A stretch of 64,000 bases of DNA. Origin: Adiantum capillus-veneris. Its lineage: Eukaryota; Streptophyta; Polypodiopsida; Polypodiales; Pteridaceae. Where the stretch lies: contig CM043962.1 of assembly GCA_014529385.2 (NCBI GenBank), forward strand, positions 49,376,098 to 49,440,097, in the 5' to 3' direction. Numbering within the stretch: the first letter of the stretch is position 1; each line of letters opens with the position of its first letter. Below are positions 56,686 through 64,000 of the stretch, piece by piece. The notes below the pieces were generated by a model, which saw nothing but the letters and a program-made list of their open reading frames with translations, ran no database searches and was not told where the DNA came from. Position numbers and translations under genes: made by a program.

Positions 56686-56714
56686 GATAGTTAATGTTTT
56701 TTGCAAAGTTTATG

Positions 56715-57518
56715 TTAAGCTCGTCCCCCAAAGTATGTATATCCTTCTAATTCTTTCTTGCCCATTGTTGAGTATTGCCTGCCATACTTGTCGTAAGCGG
56801 CAATTTTCACTTCCGATCCCTCTGTGTAGGTAAAGACATAAAGTCTTTTTTGGTCTGTCAACTCTCCAGTGTAGGGTTCTTCACATCTATAATAGAGATC
56901 CTGCTCCCCATTATTATATTTGTATAGCCCCACATAGATGTTATCAGTGTTGATCCTTGTAGTTTCATTCTCTCTTCTTAACCTCGCATCAGGGAAGTTC
57001 ATTATTGGTGCTTTCTCCTCAAGTTCTTCATCTACTTTGGCCTTGGTGCCCATCAATCCCCACTTGTCCACAATGTTAGGTTTTAGGACTACCAAGTACA
57101 TGGTACCCTCGTCATCTAGATATCTATCTCCGCTATAGCTCACAGGCACTAAGTCCTTGAACTCACTAGGTCTCTCCTCTATCTTTACACAATAGCGGTC
57201 CATTCCATCTTTGTAGATCTTGGCACCTTGCTCATTGTCGTACTGATATTTTATGAACAATAGCTTCATTGTGGAGGAAGGGTTTGATGATCCTGCTACC
57301 ATATTTTCTCTGTTGTTCAGGTTCAGGTGTTCCACGTGTTCGGTGAAAATCTCGTAAGATCTCTCCGAAGAAGTATCAGAGACACTTCCTTCAAAGATCG
57401 GCTCTAATGGTTGCACCCAACTTTGGTTTACACTTCCCTTGGTTGATATGACACTTGCTGGTTCCCCTTGTTTTGGTTGGTTATTCTGGAGGTTCCTGCC
57501 CGATCTCAAATTCATCAA
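56715..57518 (-). CDS. gag: Family R gag N-terminal ORF, truncated by LTR insertion
   Basis: 267 codons from an ATG (MMNLRSGRNLQNNQ). It is the first ORF after the PBS and leader. The N-terminus is basic and polar. The central to C-terminal part holds KNYGEQ-like text, IYVGLYKYNNGEQDLYY and KRLYVFTYTEGSEVKIAAYD, which match the R copy 1 gag N-terminus at 7,640-7,224. In copy 1 a capsid domain follows. Here the frame ends at 56,715 next to the solo LTR, so the capsid part is missing. Confidence 0.6.
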   Translation of the reverse strand: MMNLRSGRNLQNNQPKQGEPASVISTKGSVNQSWVQPLEPIFEGSVSDTSSERSYEIFTEHVEHLNLNNRENMVAGSSNPSSTMKLLFIKYQYDNEQGAKIYKDGMDRYCVKIEERPSEFKDLVPVSYSGDRYLDDEGTMYLVVLKPNIVDKWGLMGTKAKVDEELEEKAPIMNFPDARLRRENETTRINTDNIYVGLYKYNNGEQDLYYRCEEPYTGELTDQKRLYVFTYTEGSEVKIAAYDKYGRQYSTMGKKELEGYTYFGGRA

Positions 57519-57684
57519 TTCCCCTAAAGGACTTTAACTTTTCCGTCTCGGCAATTTGTTTTCCCCAAGTTTTTGTGGTCAGAATTGATCCAAACTGACT
57601 GATACTTGGTCAATTGTTTAATCTTGTCAGTTGGACAACTTCTGTTTCATCAAGTGAGAATTTTGTTGCAGTTATGTTGAAAAA

Positions 57685-58403
57685 GACATTATACGCGTAT
57701 GATGTCTTTTTTCACAGATTTAGACTATTTTGGTTATGCTCACTCTCAGTAGCCCCCTTATGCTCTTTCCACTCACAAAATTCAGTTTGAACTCTGTTTG
57801 AGCAAGTTATGGCTAATTTAGTCTTTTCTTGGCAATTTTCCGCTTTTGACTTGTTTTTTGGGTCAATTGTGATCCAAATGGGATGAAACTTGAAATATAA
57901 CCTCTAGACAGCTATTACAATGGATCTGTGTTGGCAAAGTATCAAAATATGTCCAGAATTAGGTCAAAGACATCATACGCGTATGATGTCTTTTTCATCA
58001 ATTTAGGTCAAAACTTGATATTTATGCTTCCTACAGTGCTTGTAACAATCTTGTCAGGTCAGATATCAAAAATAAGCAGTGGATGTGCCAAAAGACATTA
58101 TACGCGTATGATGTCTTTTGTCCCAGATTTTGACTATTTTTGGTTTTAAGCCTTCTCCCATGTTTATAATTGAGTTTCAAGTGTTTTTGTCAGGTTTGAA
58201 TGTAAAAACAAGATCTGAATCCAAAATTTCCTATTCTTTGCGTTTCTTGGACTCCGACTTGTCTTTTCGGGTTTCTTTGAGTGTTAATGCTCTTGTTTTA
58301 AGTTGAAATTAGGGTATAACCCCCCTTTTGAACACTCTGGTAAAGTCAAAATTTCTGTTTTGGTCTCTCTTTGGTCATTTAGACATCATACGCGTATGAT
58401 GTC
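57685..58403. repeat. Palindrome array, R subfamily 2, leader set
   Basis: Four 22-bp palindromes with half site GACATCATACG: 57,685-57,706, 57,969-57,990, 58,094-58,115 and 58,382-58,403. The second and fourth are perfect; the first and third carry the same T for C change in one arm. Flanking A/T runs extend the pairing (AAA...TTT). Spacings are 284, 125 and 288 bp. Diverged unit text (GATCCAAATGGGATGAAACTTG) accompanies them. Confidence 0.9.
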
Positions 58404-58922
58404 TAAAGTTGCAGATTTCCAGTTTTTTAGCACAGAATCCTTCCTAAAGCTTTCTCAAGTGCTCAGCAACTCCCAGATACACAGAAAATTTCTCTGACTT
58501 TTGTTTATTGCAAGTTTCACTACTAACTCGACGGTTTAGTGATCTAACATGCAATCAACCATATCAAGCAAATACTCCAATGATTATTAGCTCTAGATCA
58601 GGATCAAATGAAGTCCTACCTAAGCTATTCCTAATCATAAAATGGGTTTGGTAATTGTGATTTTAAAGAGATCCACTGCCACTCACGGACTAGCAAATTC
58701 TTCTTCTATCAACAACTACTCATCACCAACAAAACAACAAACAAATCTAAGCTAAACTAAAAATACTGTCAACACGGAAGACCCAGGAATACCCCACTTC
58801 CTAGTATCTCTCGAGATCTTCGGAGTCCACCACTCCTAGATCTTTTCTAACTAAAGTATACAAAGTAGTTTATACGACTCACCTCGTAGGATTAGTCTAA
58901 GGTCACCTACTTAGGGCTCTCG

Positions 58923-58940
58923 TCCCCGGCAGCGGCGCCA
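58923..58940 (-). other. Family R PBS
   Basis: TGGCGCCGCTGCCGGGGA on the minus strand, two bases from the LTR edge at 58,943. Identical to the PBS of the big gypsy element. Confidence 0.85.
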
Positions 58941-58942
58941 AA

Positions 58943-59889
58943 TGTTAAGGTGGTTACGCCGCTAGCGGAAGCTAAATAGCGAGAACTCAACCAACAACAG
59001 AATTTGTCAGACGAGGACGAAGCTTGACCCGCAGGCGCATGGAAACAACTAGGTGGGTGTCAAATCACCTACTCGACCTTCTAATGACAATCACTACTAA
59101 GGAAATCAAATCTAAGTTCTAAAATACGCAAGTGACTGAAATCCGTACTACGAACGAATGCTATACGAAACAGGATCTAGAATCATTGAATCGATCTCAA
59201 ACTCAAGGGGAAGTCTATGCACTAGGTAAGAACAACACCCTAAAGACTTGAACTGCAAAATCAACCTATAATCACTCCGTGCGGTAAACGCGTATGAAGA
59301 CAGGCCAAAAAATACAGGTGACCGAAACTTGACCCCGATGGTACTAATGTGTAGCTCTACTCGTTGTGGTTCTATAGATATGCTGCACGCTCTATTCCGA
59401 CACACGAGTTGGAAGAAAACTCACACCGAAGCTCGTAGGAACTTACCACACATAGAAGCCGATAGCGCGCACTCTTGGTATCAGTGCGTAGCTCTCGCCG
59501 TTGCTAACACAATGGCGGTGTCGCTTCTCCAATGGCGGCTCCGTAGCTCGCGTAGCAAGTAGATAAGACTCTCTCTCTCTCTCTCTCTCACTCTCTCTCA
59601 GACACAGTCACGGCGCTCAAAAACTCACTTTGATTAATAATCTGAATCCCCTTAGGTTACAAAAACTTTGGCTTATATACCTCAGCCTTGGAGGTGAGAA
59701 CATCTCTAACTAATTACATCAGCAAGTGAAATTACTTCGGAATTACAAGCTGGAAACTTAATTGAGTCCCGTTACTTAATGAATGGCTCAATTCAAAATC
59801 AATGTCGAAAAGACATTTATTACAATCAATGGTTACAAAAATGATGAGTGTGAGCAAAAATGTGGGTGTGATCCTCTGCTGGCTCAACA
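58943..59889 (-). repeat. Family R LTR shared by two internal regions
   Basis: 947 bp, TGTTAAGGTGG to GGCTCAACA on the plus strand. On its minus-upstream side is a PPT (59,890-59,901) and on its downstream side a PBS. It therefore ends one internal region and begins another. Minus-strand TATA-like TATATAAG at 59,672-59,679. A short CT tract is at 59,571-59,590. A palindrome-core echo, ACGCGTATGA, is at 59,288-59,297. Confidence 0.8.
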
Positions 59890-59901
59890 CTCCCCCCCTC
59901 C
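59890..59901 (-). other. Family R polypurine tract
   Basis: The minus strand reads GGAGGGGGGGAG directly before the LTR, 38 bp after the stop of the 59,939 ORF. Confidence 0.75.
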
Positions 59902-59938
59902 GCGTTCATGTCGTCCCTAACATGACCTTTATGCTTGG

Positions 59939-62206
59939 TCAATAAAGTCCTGTCGTCTTGAGCATCTGCAAATGTGATTCGTATCGCAGGTTGCCGATGG
60001 TCAAGGTTGGGCCGAATATTTTGCTTTCGTGGGTGAAAAAGCCGGTGTAGAAAGCTTCTTCGAATGTTTGCATGTGGAAGCTAAGCAAAAACATAATCCT
60101 CTGGTATAGGAAGTGCAACTCTTTTGGAGAAGGCTGCAATGAAAGATCATACATCATATCAGTCACTGTGTCGGCCATCGATAGTAGACTCGAGGTCGTG
60201 GCTTTATCTGGCGCGAACACTTCAATGCAAGCTAAGAGAGTCCTGCAAATTTTCTTGAGCATCTGACACGAAAGGTCAGGAGAGCCAATAAAGAGCTTGA
60301 TGGTGCCCGTTAGGGTTTTCACCATGTAGGCTTTACCTATTCTCTCTCCTGCCTTTGGTCCTGGCATCCTTGGGTAATCAAGCCAATTTGGCTTCTTTTC
60401 TGCAATCCTGCCATGCTCTTTCCAGCTTCTGACTCTTGGCACCGGGCAGAAGGTTGCATCCTCCCGAATCTCCTTTGGTGCCTCTACCAAGTAGATGAGG
60501 TAGGCTGGGTATTTGTTCAGCCAACATTTCCTCCATCTAGGCTGCGAATCTACAATCTTCTTTGATTGTTCCTCTTTTGTGATGTCGCCTTCGTAAAGAG
60601 CGACATACTGCTCCTCCTCTATTCTCTTTTTCGTTTTTATCACTTCAAACTTCATCAAAGGGAAAGGTAGGCTAGGTTGCATCCACTCTTCATGGAGCAC
60701 TTTTGTGTCTAATCCCTGAAGTCTAATGGAGATTAGGAGTCTCCTCTCCCATTCCATTTCCGCCTTGGCACTCTCCTCTGCCGACTTTTCTATTTGGTCA
60801 TGGATCCTTTGTTCTTCTTCTTCAGAGATTCCTGAAGTTGAGGTCACCTCGTGAACTGGGGCTGAATCTTCAATTGTGGTTGCCTCTCCAGTTTCTGGTA
60901 GTTCTATGGCTGCTCCACCTGATTCTTCTTGTGGTGTCTCTGTCTCTCTTCTTTGTTGCTCTTGTAGATCTTGGAGCTGTTTGCGGAGGGTCTCATTCTC
61001 TGTTCTTAGTGTTTGATTTTCTAAAGTGAGCCTCTCCTCTGCTGCCAATGATCCCTCCACAATGTGCAACCTTTGCACTTTCTCTAATCTTAGCTCTCTT
61101 TGTAAGCTTCGGACCTGGTCTTCCAGAGCTGGTACAAGAGCTCCCTCTTGTTCGGTTCCTGCTCTGCTAGCTCTAGGGGTAGTCCTGAGTCTAGTGATTG
61201 TTCTTTCTTGGAGCTCGACTCTTTCCCTTAGCTCAATGAGCTCATCTTTAGCCGCCTCCAAGTCGTCTTCCATCCGCTCCCTTGCTTCCTGTGCACTTGT
61301 TACTTCTCTTGAAGCCTCGGCTAGCTGGAGTATCAAGCCGTCTCTCTCGTTTTCCGCATCGTAGAGTGATGCTTTATGACTTTCAGATTCAGTCATAGCA
61401 TCCTCTAATTTCCTCTGCAACTCGGCTTCCCTTTGTTTGGTTGTCTCAATCTCCACTTCTTTTGCCTTGGATCTTTCTTTGATCTTGTTGAGTAGTTCAT
61501 GCACCATGTGCATGTCTTTTTCATCTTCATCTAAAGCTTTTTCGGCCACCACCTCCACTGACTTCGGCTCTTCTAGTACGTTCTGCTCTTCCATTTTTTC
61601 ATCACTTTCTTTTGTACTCTTTGTATTTTCCTCTGTCCCTCTCCGATCATTTCGTTTTTGTAGAGTGATCCCATAAACCGCCTCAAGGGCCTCTTCTTCA
61701 GTGTACCCTATCGCTACCAGATCCTCATAATTGTTTTTCTTTTGCTGAATTGGATCTATCTCCTTTTCCTTGGTCCCGGCCTCCGGCTTTTCCATACCAG
61801 CCGTGTCCATCTCTACTGTGGTCTCTTCCACAATGATTTCCGTCTTCTTCGGGCTTGGTACATCAGTAAAGGAGGGCTGATTGTCCTCAGTCATCTTGGC
61901 CTTCCCTTTGTTTGCTTTCCCGTCTTTCTCTTGAGGTTCAGTAGACTCATCTACTTTCTTCTTCCCCTTGTCGTCCTTTTGCAACTCAGCTTTTAAAAGC
62001 TGTACTTCCTCTTCAGTGTATGGCTCGACAGGTTGCTGCTCCAGTATTGCCTCTGACTCCTCATAAGCTCTAATATATTGATCATATTGATCAACATGTG
62101 GCCTGGCTGAGCTAGTTCCGACCTTAGTGGGGTCTGGAACCCACTTTTCTTCAAAGTCCCCCTTTAGAGCTCTTTCCGCTCTAAACTGCTCCACTAGTCT
62201 TTCCAT
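59939..62206 (-). CDS. Large coiled-coil ORF of family R, C-terminal segment
   Basis: 755 codons, open, ending just before the PPT. The N-terminal third is acidic and lysine-rich. The middle (about residues 225-430) is a long coiled coil (ERMEDDLEAAKDELIELRER, LRLEKVQRLHIVEGS). The C-terminal 250 residues look globular (FIGSPDLSCQMLKKICRTLL, FLLSFHMQTFEEAFYTGFF). There are no RT, protease or integrase motifs. It is in frame with two upstream segments, separated by a TGA here and a TAG at 62,792, so the original protein may have been about 1,090 residues. Confidence 0.65.
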   Translation of the reverse strand: MERLVEQFRAERALKGDFEEKWVPDPTKVGTSSARPHVDQYDQYIRAYEESEAILEQQPVEPYTEEEVQLLKAELQKDDKGKKKVDESTEPQEKDGKANKGKAKMTEDNQPSFTDVPSPKKTEIIVEETTVEMDTAGMEKPEAGTKEKEIDPIQQKKNNYEDLVAIGYTEEEALEAVYGITLQKRNDRRGTEENTKSTKESDEKMEEQNVLEEPKSVEVVAEKALDEDEKDMHMVHELLNKIKERSKAKEVEIETTKQREAELQRKLEDAMTESESHKASLYDAENERDGLILQLAEASREVTSAQEARERMEDDLEAAKDELIELRERVELQERTITRLRTTPRASRAGTEQEGALVPALEDQVRSLQRELRLEKVQRLHIVEGSLAAEERLTLENQTLRTENETLRKQLQDLQEQQRRETETPQEESGGAAIELPETGEATTIEDSAPVHEVTSTSGISEEEEQRIHDQIEKSAEESAKAEMEWERRLLISIRLQGLDTKVLHEEWMQPSLPFPLMKFEVIKTKKRIEEEQYVALYEGDITKEEQSKKIVDSQPRWRKCWLNKYPAYLIYLVEAPKEIREDATFCPVPRVRSWKEHGRIAEKKPNWLDYPRMPGPKAGERIGKAYMVKTLTGTIKLFIGSPDLSCQMLKKICRTLLACIEVFAPDKATTSSLLSMADTVTDMMYDLSLQPSPKELHFLYQRIMFLLSFHMQTFEEAFYTGFFTHESKIFGPTLTIGNLRYESHLQMLKTTGLY

Positions 62207-62791
62207 TCATGCCGCTTTCTGACTTTTGGTTTGCTTGGGAGCAACCTTCTTCTTTGCTTTCTTCATAATCGGCTCATCCACATTCTCTTCAGGTTCTGAA
62301 ACTATTTCTAGTTTCTTGCGTGCTCTTGTGGACGCCCTCTTGGATACTTCAGGCTGTTCTTCCTCCTCATCGGCTTCTCTAAGCCACTCATTTTGGGAGG
62401 GAACCTTTGGCCATTGATCTCTAGCTCCAATAGCTTCATAAGCTATTCTTGTCAGAACTTCAGCTCCTCCTATATACTTTGGCTTCTCGTTGTGCATGGC
62501 AATTACTTGCTCGTGGATGTGTTGAGCGTAATTCACCTCTTTTGGCATATTGCTCTTCAATGCCCATGTGATGGTAGTTGCAATGGCATGGGGCGGTGTC
62601 GTATACTTTTGCGGTCTTTTACTGCAAATATGGAGAAATTGGTTGTACAGTCGGCAAAGGGTTGCCGCTCTTTGGTCTGCCATATCTCCATAAGTTGCAT
62701 TCTGTTTCTTGGACCCATAAACCTCTATAGCCTCCCTTCTTTCCCTGACAGAGCTCCCTTTGTTGTTCAGCTTCAATGCATCTGCAATGAG
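62207..62791 (-). CDS. Family R ORF, middle segment, plant-transposon-protein-like domain
   Basis: 194 codons in frame between a TAG (62,792-62,794) and a TGA (62,207-62,209). PHAIATTITWALKSNMPKEV and NYAQHIHEQVIAMHN with IGGAEVLTRIAYEAIGA resemble the helical domain of putative plant transposon proteins often found beside retroelement genes. That is recognition by pattern only. A basic C-terminus (KKAKKKVAPKQTKSQKAA) follows. Confidence 0.5.
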   Translation of the reverse strand, partial: LIADALKLNNKGSSVRERREAIEVYGSKKQNATYGDMADQRAATLCRLYNQFLHICSKRPQKYTTPPHAIATTITWALKSNMPKEVNYAQHIHEQVIAMHNEKPKYIGGAEVLTRIAYEAIGARDQWPKVPSQNEWLREADEEEEQPEVSKRASTRARKKLEIVSEPEENVDEPIMKKAKKKVAPKQTKSQKAA

Positions 62792-63205
62792 CTATGGAGT
62801 GATCTGTACCTCTACTTTCTCTCCATCTATTGCTGTCAATGTGGCTTTCCCATCCTTCTGAATGGAGGTTGCCAACTCATACACTCTTCTTGTATCTACA
62901 CCTAATGGTCTCGAGGTGAAGAATCTGTGCAAGTCTGCCCTTTCCAGGTACCTGCTGATGTTCTCTGACCTGCTATAATCCACCAACTCTTGTGGGATCA
63001 TCGGTATATCCACCGCTTGCCCTTGAGGGTCTCTGAAAGTCCCCTGGTAGATCTTTATTCCCTCTTGTTCCAGTACTGCTTCCTCCACCCAAGTTTTGGT
63101 TGGCTTGAGGGTTTCTGCTGGAATGTCAAAGGGTTCCGCTTCTGCAAGAGCATCTTTGATTGTCGGTCTTTTTCTCTTCGTTGCCGATAACTTGGCGGAA
63201 TCCAT
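62792..63205 (-). CDS. Family R ORF, N-terminal segment
   Basis: 137 codons from the ATG at 63,205, preceded by a 3' splice-site-like GGAGTTACAG. It starts MDSAKLSATKRKRPTIKDAL (basic, possible nuclear signal) and then LHRFFTSRPLGVDTRRVYEL. It stops at TAG after EVQITP, with the domain continuing in frame beyond. The acceptor suggests expression by splicing. Confidence 0.55.
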   Translation of the reverse strand: MDSAKLSATKRKRPTIKDALAEAEPFDIPAETLKPTKTWVEEAVLEQEGIKIYQGTFRDPQGQAVDIPMIPQELVDYSRSENISRYLERADLHRFFTSRPLGVDTRRVYELATSIQKDGKATLTAIDGEKVEVQITP

Positions 63206-63372
63206 GGATCCTGTAACTCCAATTTCAGAAGTTAGCGTCTTTTTAGTACTGAAAGCCGAAATGAAGCTTTTAACTATTCAAATGACTTGAAAATTGAAAC
63301 ATGAGCTATTCAGGGCCTAAGGATGCAGGGTAGGTGAAAAAATATGCAAACTGGGCTCAGAATCATGCTGGA

Positions 63373-63812
63373 GACATCATACACGTATGATGTCTTTTGT
63401 GTCAAAATGACTTCATATTGGTTGTGCTTGTAGCTGATAGTGTATACATGAGTATCATATGCTTGGATTTGAGTTTGGATACCATTTGGTCAAGTTTTGG
63501 CCAGTTTAGTCCAGTTCAGGCTCTTGGCAAAATTTTGAAAGGGAAATGGATTTTATGACCCAAATTGGATAAAACTTGGTGGTTCACCTTCAAATGGCAT
63601 GTAGATCACTTCTGTTTGGTGGTTGAAGCCCTGAGGTGCCAAAATCACATAGTGAGACATCATACGCGTATGATGTCTTTTAGTGTATTTTTGGACCAAA
63701 TTTCTCTATAAGCTTGGATATGGCTTTAGATAGGCTTATTCAGTGGATTTATGAATTTTGGATAGATTTTGGGCTAAAAATGGCTCTGGAGACATCATAC
63801 GCGTATGATGTC
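63373..63812. repeat. Palindrome array, R subfamily 2, second set
   Basis: Three more copies of the GACATCATACG palindrome: 63,373-63,394 (one central change, CACG for CGCG), 63,656-63,677 and 63,791-63,812 (both perfect). Spacings are 283 and 135 bp, very like those in the leader set. The unit text CCAAATTGGATAAAACTTGG at about 63,560 parallels the leader unit. The array may continue beyond 64,000. Confidence 0.9.
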
Positions 63813-64000
63813 TTTTTCATCAATTTTTCATGGGATTGATTCTGTGGACTCCCCATGTACTAGTGAAGGAATGTCTCTACTCAAATCTTGGTTTGGACTT
63901 GAGTATGTTGGATTTGGGCTAAAATAGGCTTTGGATGAAGGATTTTCCCTCAATTGGGCTAATGGGGTGATCCACTTGACCAAATGGTTCCAAACTTCAT

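Noticed and set aside
57685-63812. CRISPR or bacterial operator array from the repeated palindrome
   Set aside because: Copies are 125-290 bp apart inside an LTR element with a plant PBS, so neither interpretation fits.

Overview
This window is plant nuclear DNA that is almost entirely retrotransposon. The evidence is several nested LTR retrotransposons with plant-type primer binding sites (initiator-Met TGGTATCAGAGC and Asp-like TGGCGCCG), a chromodomain integrase, long dinucleotide microsatellites (GA, GT, CT, AC), and one spliced host gene with plant-like introns. A large-genome land plant (fern, lycophyte or gymnosperm) fits best, but the sequence does not settle the lineage.

Layout. 0.4-4.7 kb: two truncated copies (A, B) of one Ty1/copia family, both on the minus strand, with a Ty3-like polyprotein tail between them. 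4.7-9.0 kb: a decayed minus-strand Ty3-like element, called family R here, with a gag domain and a leader carrying repeated palindromes. Its LTR is split by a 2.8 kb non-autonomous LTR element (N, 9,024-11,797) and resumes to about 12.7 kb. 14.3 kb: a 153-bp GC-cored foldback. 15,012-16,074: the only convincing host gene, three exons encoding a 212-aa hairpin-type membrane protein. 16.1-17.0 kb: decayed R-like coding remains. 19,365-28,230: a chromovirus (Ty3/gypsy with chromodomain) with 1.6 kb LTRs, an internal inversion and a dense CCAAT cluster in each LTR. 28.2-39.2 kb: microsatellites, foldbacks, tRNA-like sequences, a tandem array of hairpins and a 340-bp-period duplication, with no convincing gene. 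39,243-53,119: a complete 13.9 kb Ty3/gypsy element with perfect CTAAT target duplications and about 2% divergent LTRs (my estimate by eye). 53.1-56.7 kb: intergenic DNA, a copia LTR scrap and a solo chromovirus LTR. 56.7-64.0 kb: two internal regions of another family-R relative joined through one LTR (PPT-LTR-PBS), with more palindromes and a 1,089-codon frame just upstream of the PPT.

The two most notable systems are retroelement features. (1) The 13.9 kb element reads as one uninterrupted frame from gag through integrase, broken only by four stops and no frameshift. It carries two retropepsin-like domains: an atypical D-G-G one in the usual place and a canonical D-T-G one in a C-terminal extension beyond integrase. 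A separate small acidic ORF lies downstream. (2) The R-type elements carry arrays of short CpG-cored palindromes. The palindrome sequence differs between the two subfamilies, while neighbouring text (a tgaaacttg-like block) is shared, and each subfamily's LTR holds a degenerate copy of its own palindrome core. All functional statements are inference from reading alone; no alignment or database search was possible.
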